Shown: positions 43,943 to 55,700 of the stretch, in pieces | Position numbering within the stretch: the stretch's first letter is position 1 | Layout: every line of letters begins with the position of its first letter | Assembly (NCBI RefSeq): GCF_902459465.1 | Contig: NC_047065.1 | Coordinates: 682,001-746,000, forward strand | From: Asterias rubens | Lineage: Eukaryota; Echinodermata; Asteroidea; Forcipulatida; Asteriidae | Direction of reading: 5' to 3' | DNA length: 64,000 bases | Notes under the pieces: generated by a model | What the model saw: only the letters and a program-made list of their open reading frames with translations | The model's database searches: none | What the model was told of the DNA's origin: nothing | Position numbers and translations under genes: made by a program

Positions 43943-45259
43943 ACTTTTTACAAACTAGGAAACTAGATGAGTTTTTATTAAATTATATATCTCTATAAAT
44001 ATTTACACTATACACATTGGAATTTTGATTTATTTTTGTTTTGTTCTAGTTATTGCAACCTCAAGACAACCAACTACTGTCTACCAACAAAATCATAAAA
44101 AACAATGATAGAAACTTTTGACACATCAAAAGGGAAACCAAGAACAGAGCAAACTTTTCAGACAATTTGTTCTTCTTCTGATGTCTTGAACTTTCTTCCA
44201 ACAGGAATTCTTTTTAGAAGAATCGTGTGTTCAGGCAAGACCTGACAACATTTGCTGGCATACACATTTTAATTTATCTTTCAAAACCATAGGGGATAAT
44301 ATTCAAAGGTATGACAGATAAGTTGGCTTTCAAATTCTGGTATCAGGTTGATTTTCAGAATTAAACTTCTACTTGTGTGTGTTTCGGGTTCAAATTAAAG
44401 ATTGCGCTTCTTGGGTTTGAGGAAACTTTCGGTTGATGATCAACACTGGCCATTTCTTCCAAAGGAACACTTTCACTCTATGTATAATGCCAGAATCTTT
44501 CTCGGATATGTACATTAATGCTAGATCTACAAGCAGGAAAATCACTATCCTCTTTGCAGAAAGCTACAAACCATAAGAAAGCTTGTAGGCCCCTTTTGGA
44601 AATTGTCAGAGGAAACAAAAACACACCCTGTCTAATACAGAAAACAAAATGGACTAACGACATGCCACACAAAAACATAATGAAAGACGGATAATATTAC
44701 AAAGAAATACAGCAACAACCGTTACAAATCTCATGGATAAAGTAATCCCAAATCATCTTACAACTAACAGGATTGGTTAGAACTAAACACCAGGAATTAA
44801 AATTGATTTTGATAAGAACTTGCATCTGATCCTTGTCTTCGCCTCTCTTCCCACAAACTGTCCGCAGATTTCGGAGGGTCCTCGTTCAACCACAAACCTG
44901 TACCAAGACACATTGTTGTCATCGGACAGAGCTACCAGCCTCACTGCTCACTCAATACATCAACGGTGTAACCCTGTGAGTAGATACAACACTGTGAAAT
45001 CAACTCTGGAACCAGTTAAAAGCAAAGCTACTGTAATCTGGCTCATTTTTGTATAAACTGTCTCTAAAAATTATACAAAAACCTTTTGTTTTTCCAAATT
45101 AAAAAAAAAGGAAAGAATATTTCAGTAAATAAACTATGGTAGTACAATGTATTTATACAACAGAAGCCAATAAACCAAGACAAACAACATTATTATGTGA
45201 AAATTTGTTCAGCATCTCCACATTGAGCGTCCCTTAATACACTTTTTTGCAGAGCGGGT
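43943..45259. other. Non-coding stretch downstream of MAF1
   Basis: No gene recognised. It may contain the MAF1 3' UTR on the minus strand. An open frame at 44820-45056 has no recognisable domain. Confidence 0.4.
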
Positions 45260-45545
45260 CACGGGGTGTCATAGCCAAGTGGTTAACATCAAACTCAAGT
45301 TCTGGTAGCCAAGTCAAGTCATCGGAGTGAGGGTTCCAATTCTGGTGGCCAAGTCAAGTCATCGGAGTGAGGGTTCCAATTCTGGTCATGGCGCTTGTGT
45401 CCTTGAGCAAGATGCTTTTGTAATGTACGTAAAAGAACCCAGTTACACTTAAAGAAAGGGTTTACCCCGTTGTGTTTGGCAGTGGCTGCTGAATGCACCA
45501 CAGCACCTTGTAAACCAATATAAGCTGTGATATTAGCAGGTCTCA
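45260..45545 (+). mobile_element. tRNA-Leu-derived SINE with internal 41-base duplication
   Basis: GTGTCATAGCCAAGTGGTTA and AAACTCAAGTTCTGG form the tRNA-like head. The block GCCAAGTCAAGTCATCGGAG continuing TGAGGGTTCCAATTCTGG is duplicated. The family's CCTTGAGCAAGATGCTTTTG and AAAGAACCCAGTTACACTT follow. Confidence 0.65.
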
Positions 45546-45656
45546 TATTTCAAAAAATGTGAAAACCTGTGTTAGAATGTTTCTGTTGGTTCAAGCTCCT
45601 TGAGTACCTTATCAGTAGATACGTTCACTATTCAAGACTACATATTATTATTACTC

Positions 45657-45836
45657 AGGCCTGATACTAAACAGAGGCAACAAAGGCGATTGTCTCTACA
45701 TCCCTGGTCCTGGTTATTGCCTTGGTGCCCTTGAAATGCTCCCCAGTAAAAAAAATTCCTCATAGGGTGCCTATTACCAAGATTAAAATACCTTGGTGCC
45801 CTTGCCCTTTCAAAAACAACGCATACAGGCCTGATA
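45657..45836 (+). mobile_element. SINE 3' module
   Basis: GGCCTGATACTAAACAGAGG, TTGCCTTGGTGCCCTTGAAA and ACCTTGGTGCCCTTGCCC, ending ATACAGGCCTGA. It lies just past the MAF1 stop codon. Confidence 0.55.
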
Positions 45837-45847
45837 ACTTAATGATA

Positions 45848-47944
45848 CTAAGTTTGTAGAGAGACGCACCTCTCCTGTCTGAAGCTGTCGTCCATGTACA
45901 CACCACTTGCTTCATCCTCTTCATAACCATCATCGTCTTCAGATATCTCCTCATCAAGTAACATATCAAAGTCATGTCCGATACCAGAATCAGCACCTAC
46001 TGTGGAGGTTTTACTGTCCAAACAAACAGGATAAAACAAACCCGGATTCATTACAATGTTTCCAGTGACAATCATTCAATGGATTTTTATTAACACAAGT
46101 TTTAGTTTCTGCAGTTGACTGGTCGGGACTCCCCCAAAGCTGAGAAAGATTACAGGAATGATTTTGGCCCAATGACCAGGACCTCAATGTAAAGTGCATT
46201 AATATGTTATTGTAAAATGCTCTATAGGCCAAATAAGAATTCTTATTATTATTAACGGGAATAGCCCCTCCTAAAGTATTTTCAGGTCTCTTACCTGCTG
46301 GCCCTGCATGCAAAGAACAGGATTCGCTTCAGTTTCTTGTTAAAGAAGAAGTAGTTGAAGGACCACAAGACCCCCTCTTCTCCAAAAGGATCTGACTCCA
46401 GGTCCGGGTTGTAGCTGTTGGGGGACAAACAAAATTACAACATTGATGCTCAGTTTTCCATTACTTAAACACTTAGTCATTAGTGGGAGCAGGAGGGCCA
46501 AGTATGGAGCCCTTATTCTCACCAAAATTTGTTGTTACTCTCACAACAAAAAGGGGATAAAAAGCAACCGAAGTTTGACATATCTTTGAAATTTTCACAA
46601 TTTCAAACAGTATACCAACCAGCACCAACAACCTTTGTTTAAAGGCGGTGTTTGGCTGCTGAATCAAATAAAAATAAATAAATTGTGGAATCTGTCTCAC
46701 CTGTAGATTTCACACTCATTTGGGTTAATCTCATCATTGATAGCAGCCCATAATTTGGGACGGATCTGTGCTGCATAGATGTCACCCGAAGTGGAGAACA
46801 TGTTACTGTCCACAGCGTTGACAGTCCAATCCAAACTGGGCTCACGGCTAAACTCATGGCTTTTGGCATCACTAGTAAAAGATAATAACAATAATCATGT
46901 CAAAACAGTGTATCAGTGCCACTACTGAGAATAAGAAGATTTTTCTTGAGAATTATGATTTTTTGATTTCTTTTTGCAATTTTATAAGTAGGACAACTAA
47001 GGAGCCCCTCTTTAAAAACTTTGACTGATTGGCTACTGAAAAGTTGCATGCCTGAGAAATCGAGTAGTACTTAATTTCTTAGATACAAAACTTTCCTTTG
47101 TACCTGAAATCATAATCTGGCTGAAAAGAAGCGTTGAGTGTTGAAATCAGGTAGAAGATCATTTTGCGACTGCATGTGTGGCACAGCGGTCCACTGGACT
47201 CATCCCCAGCGCTGGTACTGTACATCCCTGTCTGGGGGCTTATTCCAGCACGAGGACTGAGCGATAGCTGGCTCTGCGGAGGGGACAACGCCTGGAGGTC
47301 ATCTGGGGTGTGGCCGTTTTCCTGGCTCAACATCTTAAAGAGGCGCTTGTCATTACCTGCCATCTTGCAAGAGTAACTCTCCAGCCTATTTATTGTTGGG
47401 AGAAAACGCCAAATAAAAATGTTAAATTAAATTCATGTTCATGTTCCCTACTTAAAGTGTTGAGCCTGTCTTATATGCAGGAATGTATGTATGGGGGGGG
47501 GGGAGAGACGCAAACAACAATCGCATGTAATTGAAGTTGCTATTGATTGTTTATGTTATAACGTATCATTAGCAATAACAACATTCCATGAACATCTTTT
47601 TGAAATGATTGTTTACTTTATTAATATACCTTTACCATTTGTATAAGTAGTAAATAAAATAATAAAGTAAACAATCATTTCAATTTTTTTTACAGGAAGA
47701 AAAAAAGGGAAATATTATATCAATAATAAAAATTTAAAAAAATGTCTATTAACTGATCACACTTTCCTTTGACAGACAAATCAGTGACACAGACAAATGA
47801 TAGAAAATTTATGCCAAATGACATGGAATGATTACAACAATTAAATTAATTCCCTACTTACCTTCCTGATAATTTGCAATCTCCTGTTTCAATGGTCAGT
47901 GCATTTCCCATTGCATCCAAATTTGGATTCTCCAAAAGCTTCAT
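45848..47944 (-). CDS. MAF1: MAF1, repressor of RNA polymerase III (complete)
   Basis: Five coding exons on the minus strand: 47944-47862, 47385-47104, 46871-46701, 46414-46295 and 46013-45848. All junctions are phase 2 and the total is 822 bases, 273 residues (human 256). It starts [20 protein letters not shown], then [75 protein letters not shown] and [19 protein letters not shown], aligning throughout with human MAF1. It ends in an acidic tail ([18 protein letters not shown]). MAF1 binds Pol III and blocks tRNA and 5S transcription when mTORC1 is low. The start is chosen at the conserved MKLLEN although the frame is open upstream. A weak donor (AGAG|gtgcgt) near the stop leaves room for a different last exon. 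Confidence 0.92.
47488..47503 (+). repeat. Poly-G tract
   Basis: About ten guanines in MAF1 intron 1; length uncertain. Confidence 0.6.
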
Positions 47945-49654
47945 GTTGGGTGTTTGCGAAATATTTGTTTCTGACTGAGTGTAGACTGGTGTGACTTCTG
48001 GCCTGCTGCTCTGATGAGTCTGCGACAACGGAACTTCCTTAACTTTACTTTGGAAAAAGTCCCTCAAAAAGTCAAAATTTCCTCTTCACGCAAATGTTGA
48101 TCTTCCACTGATAAAACAACAGTGCATGTTTATAGGTCTACTACTAAAACTAGGACTTGTGCAGTTCGTGGCTAACGGATGAAAAATGGTGCACAAATCA
48201 ACACACACTGTCGAGTTTCTGATGTCAACAAGCGAAAGCTGCTCCATTGAAATAGCACAGGAGAATTGGTTTCAAAATACCAAACAAAATTTCGAACCGA
48301 GAAAACACTCACTAATTCCACACTTAAGAAACTCCTTCACTCTCTTATATCTGCCTAAAACTTGCTATATACTTAACAAGTTGACCGTATCATGTTCCAA
48401 CAATTAAAGATGACTTGAAATTAACAATTTTGACGAATTGTTTCCCGACGAAACCGTTGTCAAATATCTCCTCAGCTGTAAAAGACCAATTATTGTCTGA
48501 TTGTTGTTTCCTACAGTGGCACTGGTAACCACTGTGTTTACCGCACGGAAACAACAGAATACAGCATGAATACAACAGAGAAAAAATCATTCATTTACGG
48601 GACACCAGCGAATCAATGACAGCCAGACGAGAGTTTTTACCTGTTTAGCTCGAATATTTACACTTATTTCTTACATTTTGCTCAATATCCTTCTTGTTAC
48701 TTCGCAAATTTGTTATAAATAAATTAATAAGGAGGTAGTTTCACGATGTTTTCACAACAAACAATTAAGACAAGGCGAATACTATTTCTTAAATCAAAAT
48801 CCCGTTTGCTACGAGGATACAAAACTAGCTGGTAGGTAAAAAGAAAAAATAGTTGGCAGGGCTCGATCTTTCCAATTTGCGTATTTCTCCGAAGAATTAA
48901 AGGGACAATCAAACATTATTACATTTTACGTAGAACTAAGTTAAATATTCCATTTTAATAAAGCATTAATACTTTTATTTGAAAAAACGCGTCAGTAGTT
49001 TACATCCTCTTGAAAAGTGCAAACTAAGAAAAATTAATCTTTGTTTTGTTCGCACGTTTTTGGCCAATGGCAGGAACGGTAACGATTTTTTTTTAGTGTC
49101 TGTAAACCGAGCTTTTTTAAAATTCACGATTTTTATGTGCGCGATAAATAATGATGCTGGTTGGTTGTTGGATGATGAGGTAATTTTTTTGATGTTGACT
49201 CGACGGGAATCTCCCCTGACGAGCAACAAAATTGTGAAATAATATTACGGGTGCGGGGGTTGGGTTTTACCGGTCCATATTTTAAAAATCTCCATGGTCA
49301 AGTAAAGTCGTCATTTGCAAGTTGTAGTAGAGTGAATTTTCATGGGGATTTTTGTGTGCAGGGCGTCGGTGTTGTGGGGGCTTGTGTTGATGAAGGTTGT
49401 ATTGTAACGTGCGGCGCACACACCCGCCCCGGACTTTAGCTGAAGTCGTGACCTTGAATTGATGTGACCTCGGTTATTTATCAACAGCATTTTCCTTTGT
49501 TTGGCAAGTTTTAAAAAACTACCCCTATATTTACCCAATGTTTTACCTATGTACTCATAATGTCTAATTGGTTTACTTTTTTTGTGGCATAACGTAGGCT
49601 CATCTTAGCCCACCTTGTTGAGCTGTATATGGCTCCGCTTGCCTTTTGGAGACC
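47945..49654. other. MAF1 leader and divergent upstream region
   Basis: The MAF1 5' UTR must lie at the left edge, on the minus strand. No further coding exon is recognised. The region is AT-rich without a clear CpG cluster. It separates MAF1 from the oppositely oriented LUBAC-subunit gene. Confidence 0.4.
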
Positions 49655-49736
49655 AGACAACTCGTCCGTCGGACAACTCGTCCGTTCGGACAACTCGACG
49701 GTTCAGACAACTCGACGGTTCGGACAACTCGACGGA
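49655..49736 (+). repeat. 17-base tandem repeat, about five copies
   Basis: GACAACTCGTCCGTTCG-type units; later copies read GACAACTCGACGGTTCG, so the end of the unit changes from TCCGT to ACGGT, which makes the copies partly self-complementary. Confidence 0.85.
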
Positions 49737-49914
49737 TGATTTATTCAACCGTCAGACAATAAAGACATTTTATCAAAAAAATATCAAATGATTGCACTTA
49801 ATTTGCAGAATACCACTTGACTTGGTTCCTTACTTTAGCATAGGCGCGACCCCACTTGTGTGGCTGATTGAAAGAAATAAGGGCCGACAGATTTTACAAT
49901 AACTAGGCTGAACC

Positions 49915-49975
49915 TCAGGATATAAAAAGCCCTCAGCCACACTAGTGTAGTGGGGCTTGATAGCTCTGGTAAGAC
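49915..49975 (+). promoter_or_regulatory. Possible TATA-type promoter and donor
   Basis: A TATAAAAAGC box at 49921 is followed about 45 bases later by CTCTG|gtaaga. It could be a first exon of the downstream gene. This is a motif-only suggestion. Confidence 0.22.
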
Positions 49976-50545
49976 GTCTGTCGGTGGTCACAGCTCAGAG
50001 GAGTCCAACCTGGGCTTGGCAGGCCTATCTTGCAGTTTTATGCGTTTATTAAACCAATCAAGCTTTACACTCAACACAATGCTCGTACTATGCAAATTCT
50101 AGCTTCCAGAGTTGTGCTTCCCTATTTAGAAAAAAATTTGGTTACCGGTAGGTTCAGCTTGAATTTCATGTGGGTGTGAACAAATCTAACATGAAGTTTT
50201 CATTTCATTGGCCTATAGTCTGGTTGGCATGGGTGAGCGTAGAGTTTCTGTTGATAATAACAGTCTACTACATGGTGTGCATGCCAAGGTCAGAGAGAGC
50301 ACTGATAAACAAAGAATCTTTGTGTGGTTTGAAAACTACGGTTTGTCCTACCATGGAGGAAGGAAATTATACAAAAGAAAACCAAACGAATGTTCCACTA
50401 GCTCCAGAGGGTTGAATTCCAACTGTTTTTATTACGATCAATTACTGGCATTACAATGTGTCGGACTTTGAGCACTGTTTAGTTACTGTGTTCGCCGTAG
50501 TTGTTGCTCAAGTTGTGTATTCTGACTAATTTAAATCATTGCACA

Positions 50546-51080
50546 ATGGTCGAACAAGACACAAAGGAATTTGAACTGTAAGTCAAAAGAGTCTTTTGAT
50601 TTCCAGAATATTCAGTGCTTTTCAGAAATTTAAATGTAGTCTTAGTCATTGTCAAGGTTTAATTTCTCAAACTACAAAGCTAAAGTTGCGCAAAAAGGCT
50701 GGCTGGTGAGAAATGAACCAAAATACATTTCATTGGATTGTTTATGGATAATAATGTTGGGATTTTGTCGTATCAGAGTCTACGAGATGAACAGGAAATC
50801 CTAAGAGTTTTTACAATTAAAATGGCTGAACAGGAAATATTGTACAAATTGTGTAAAAAATGTTTTAAACAAGTTGATTGAGGAAGATTTTTTAATTTAG
50901 TACTAACTTTGTTTTCCTTGTTTGTCGTTTTCAGATCCAGTGTTGGTGGTTTTTACATCTCTCGGAAACATTTTAGAACTTTTACGATGGATACATTCAG
51001 GTCTATGTTTTTATCACATCAGTGAAGTTAACAGATGTTGAAGAATAAAAGGAACCAAGCTCCGAGAAGACTGAAGTACG
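50546..51080 (+). promoter_or_regulatory. Candidate leader exons and upstream frame of the LUBAC-subunit gene
   Basis: ATGGTCGAACAAGACACAAA at 50546 runs to a strong donor GAACT|gtaagt at 50578. The acceptor GTTTTCAG ends at 50934. Joining the two gives a frame that stops at 51024, so this ATG would be an upstream frame and the main start would be at 51081. The junction is inferred only from splice signals. Confidence 0.4.
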
Positions 51081-52778
51081 ATGATGAAATCTAGCATCTT
51101 AAGGGAAGAAATAATTCTGGTGTCAAAGGGAAAACTGTTACAGTTTGTTGAAAGCCAACACAAATGGGAAGAACTACACTCCGCAGTCAAGTTCCATCTC
51201 CTGCGACTAGGGGATGATTTCATTCTTCGGATTTCAACCGATGGTCCTGAATCTGTAGTAAGTATAATTTTCTTCTTCAAGGGAAGTCAGGTTGGCGCAG
51301 TGGTGTCTTGCCTCGCCTTCTGCCCCTGAGGAGGGATTCAAATCTTACCGGGGGGGGGGGAACTCTGGACTTTCTTATTAGCAGAGTATGGGTTCAAGTT
51401 CCAATCACTGCAATTGTGTCCTTGAGCAAGATACCGAGTATAATAGTTGCTTTGTCCTTCGGTTGGGACATTAAGTTGACACTCCACGAAGGCAACGAGG
51501 GGGATTGCTTCTGCGCCCAATGGTCATTGTCATGGTGCCCTTGAAATGCTCTGGAGCAGTAGAAATTTATAATTTGCTCATAGGGTGCCCTCTACCAAAG
51601 GGAAAATGCCTTCGTGCCTTTGCGCTTTCAAAAACAAAAAAAAACCCAGCCCCATGGAGCTTTTGAGTTTTTTGTTTACAATGTATAGTGTATGGATGAT
51701 ACAATAACAATGTTAGTAGATTTTTAAAATGTAAGCTTCCTTGTAAGGACGCCAATGTATTGTATTCAGCAATTAAAAAAACCTGGAAAAAACATGTACA
51801 ATGTAGAAGAAAAAGTTCAGTCTGTGAATTCAGTTAAAAAGTAAAGGATGTTTTATGTAACAATACTATGATTATTTTCACACCCGATGGGCATTAAGCA
51901 CTCAGTATTGTCCTGCAAGGTAAGCGTAGTTGCATTTTGAAGTATAAGACCTTTACACATGTTACATGGTTTTACAAAGTGCTTTTTGTGCATCATGCTG
52001 CCGATCAAACCAGGAACACTAGGGTGAACCCCTTCTCTTAAGTGCACTGGGTTATTTTGTGTGCATAACATATCACACAGGATCTTCAGCTTTACATACC
52101 ACCCAAAGGACATTGAAATAATGGTTTTAAAGTGTCTTCCTTAAAAGCTTAAGGACACAAGTGTCCTGACCGGGACTTGAACCCACACTCTGCTGATCTG
52201 AGACACCAGAACTTACATGCTAAGTCCAGTGTTTTCATCCGCCCCTCCCTGACATGCTGACCATTTTGAGAAGATTTACTGACCAGCCCTGCAGTCTTGT
52301 GAATTCCCCTTTATTCCAGGTCCCAGTTTCATAGAGCTTCTTAAAAGCAAAAAAAAAAGAATTGCTGCTAAGCAAAAATAAACAGAATACCAGTCAAACA
52401 TAATACATGTGACATTGTATTTTGTTGCTTGTAACCTTATTCTGTAAGCATATTTTTGTTGTTCTTAGCTTCTTTGCATGCTTTGAAGCAGCTGAAATTG
52501 GGCCCTGCTCTGTTATATATATAATAGCATCGTACACCAGTGTTTTAGATCTGCAGATCTGAGGTTGTGTTGAATTTGTTTTGAATTGTTTCAATCCTAC
52601 ACACAGCTTGTGGTGGAAGCCTGCACATCAGACATTGTGGGAGTCAAACCCATGTCAGAAAAACGCCTGCAAGTGGATTTGGGAACTGTCAGGTTTTGTC
52701 TCCAATTTAACACCAATCAAGACATGACACAATTCTCTTTGATTATCAAGAATGTACTCGATGAGGTGCAGTCCAGAG
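51081..52778 (+). CDS. LUBAC-subunit exons 1-2: PH-like domain
   Basis: About 116 residues. REEIILVSKGKLLQFVESQH, then KFHLLRLGDDFILRISTD, then KRLQVDLGTVRFCLQFNTNQ and FSLIIKNVLDEVQ show alternating beta strands and a final amphipathic helix. This matches the layout of the human SHARPIN N-terminal PH superfold (VLLAVHAAVRPLG, RRLQLSAD, LSLHFLN, WAVLVRGA). Sequence identity is low, so the call rests on position, length and pattern. HOIL-1 of vertebrates lacks this domain. Confidence 0.55.
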
Positions 52779-55700
52779 GTGAGTCAGATTGTTTGTTTGT
52801 TTGTTTGTTTGTTTGTTTGTCTGTTTTTGCTTGTTTGTTTGTCTGTCTGTCTTTGTTTGTTTGGTTTGTTTACATGTACAATTTTAAATTTAACAGTAGG
52901 GTCAAAGATTGGTTTTTGTTTTAAACGTACATAAAGTGATATCTGGGCCAAATTATCAATAAAGATACATTAAAATTAACTTTTGAAAGTTTTAGATTGA
53001 ATACATTAAATTTTCATCTAGAATGGAGCCTTTTTTTTTTTTACTTCAGTGTTATGCATTTTTTTTCTTTTTACATAGGGCCTAAAAAAAATAATTTTGG
53101 ATTGCCCTATCCCGACCTACGTAAAAGTAGCAAAATCTCGGTTGTGTTTTTTTTTTCCGTTTTTTTTCGTTTTTTTTCCCCCTTTTTTTACTTCCGAATT
53201 TTGATTTCATGAATATTTTATGCTTTCAAAATGGTAGATTTGACACAAATATTAGTATTTGGCCGACTACTTACGGTCGACAGTAATAATTATCCAGTGC
53301 AACAGTCGTGGTTTCAACGTTCACAAAAACGCAACGTACAAAAAGTACATGTGGATCGATATCCCTCAAACGCACATATCACACCACCCGCCTGTTTATC
53401 CGACGTCATGCTTTCCTAAGGAACCAGTCGAACACTCCATTGAACAACAGAGGGCGCTGTTGCCAGTAATGCCCATATATGGTATCGCTCGTTTATTGAA
53501 CGGACGAAAAACACGGTGAATGAAATGACTCTTGGAAATTGTTTTTGAAGGAATTTGCCAAAATAAAGACGCAAAAAGAGCGATTGAAGCGAGATGTATG
53601 ACAATTTGATCTTTCATGAAACGTTTATGCAGTTTTTTGCGTTCTTTGACATCTAAAAAAAAAAAAAATCCCGACCGACCGACCCAAGCAAAAAATCGGG
53701 TGAAAGGGTAATCCAACATATTCTTTTTTTTAGGCCTAGTGAACTGACCTCCTTTTCAAAGTTGGCAGTTCTTCCCCCGCAGAAAAATCAGGAGGATTTA
53801 ACCTACCACAAAATACCAATTACCAAGTCAAAACAGTTTCTCACAAAACAATAACCTAAAAATAGCCCATGTTATTGTACATTTTACAGTCAGCAATCTG
53901 GGAATTCCCCACCCCATCAATCACTCATTACTATAATATATGCACATAAAAGTGGGTTGGTCTAAAATCAGCAATCATCAGCCAATGGAGGGCCTTTTAG
54001 TTCATGTGGATGGTTCCATTTTAAAGTACGGGTTGACTGTTTTAGCCGCTATGATGTACTACATCATCTGCGCAGGAAACCCACACATACCCACACTGTG
54101 CACACATCACTGGTGTACGTTTACCATTCCTACATGAAACAGTTCTGTGTACATTCATGGAATTCATTTACATACAATGTCTGCTGTGGTGATATTTACA
54201 TGACAACTTGACATTGATTTACCGGTACTGATAATGGAATTGCCCAAACAAATGGCACCAAAAGAGTGTGCGTACTGTACAAAATGTGAGAATTTCACAT
54301 GCACCTTTTACTATCAACGGAAACACCAAGAGTGATACAACTGTGAGTACATGCTCTTTGCAACATGTAACGTAATCTGATGTTTTAAGCCAGAAGGTAA
54401 GGATATTAAATATTTGCCATTTTGACTTGTCAAATTTATGTTTCAAGTAGTCAGGGATTAACAATCTACAAATTCATTCATATCAATTGTCAATCAGAAC
54501 TACTTTTAAGTGCAAACATCATTTCATGTTGTTGGTGTCAACATTGTTTATTGTAGCCCGTTTGTGTTAAAATTAGTAAGGGTATACAAGTTGTAAAATG
54601 TGCATTTTTCGTTGGTTAGATTTTAGATGGTCTTTGAGCCATATTGTTTTTATAACTAAAAACATAAACTTGACAAAGAAAATCAGTGTCCATGTAGATG
54701 TACTTTTGATGTACATAGGTGATTGCAGACCTACAAAGTCTTACGCATTAGGCGTGAAACTCGCGCCTTAGGGGTCTGTTGGTTTTCTCCCAGAGTCCCA
54801 TCCATGGCATTAGGGTTTTCTCTGTGTCCTCATATCATGAGTGCATTTTGATGGTCGTAACCAATAACGGTTTCGCTTGAGTTTACCAACTGGAAATCAC
54901 TAGCCATTGGCTGAAACAGTTTTTGGTAACGACTGCCAGATCGCACCCGATGTCTACATCTTTCCCATCCAGTTCTAAGCAAAAGCAAACATTGACTGTT
55001 GATTCAAAAAAGCTGCAATATTATGTTTATCTGCAGGGGGAACGGAAGTACAGTACCTAGTTTACTTAAAAATTTAATAAAGTAAATCGGTTTTAGAAAC
55101 TGCAGATTACAAAATCTAAGAGCAGGTAAAGTTGTAGGCAATGTATCTTAGTTTTGCTGCTTGCAATCTGTTATGTGGTTAGAAAATGAATCATGCGCAC
55201 AATATTTTGTATTTTTAAAAAATATTTTCTTCACTTTCTAGGCCATGTACGGTACAATGTGTAACAATTCTCCAAATGACTTATAATAACTTCTAAAGGT
55301 CACAGTGTTTTTTTTTAATTTATTTTTTTACTATGAACAAATCATGAACAGCTTTGGAATGAACAGGTACAGTAGATGGCTTATAATTCCTCTATTATAA
55401 AGCGATTTTGGGGGTTGAACAAAGAATTGACTAGAGTGGGATTCGAACCAACGACATCCGGATTAACGGGCCGGCGCTCTACCAACTGAGCTATCTAGCC
55501 CTATATTGGCGGTGTCCCTATTTTGTCAATATCTTTGTTCGGGATGCCAGTCAGAAGCCATACAACCGTAAACTGCCGTGTAGCCAGGGATCACACCCAA
55601 ATTACGATACAACCTGGGAAGCGGCAGCCAGGGGATCACCTTAAGGAGATGCGACTTTTTGTTTCAGATATCAATATAAACCACAAGGGAAACTGATTGG

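Noticed and set aside
50170..50471. Two overlapping frames of about 85 codons, one with a hydrophobic start
   Set aside because: No recognisable domain and no support from splice sites; probably chance in the leader region.
55429..55501. Functional tRNA-Asn gene
   Set aside because: A and B boxes are present but the acceptor stem does not pair properly, and the same body recurs with a constant SINE flank.
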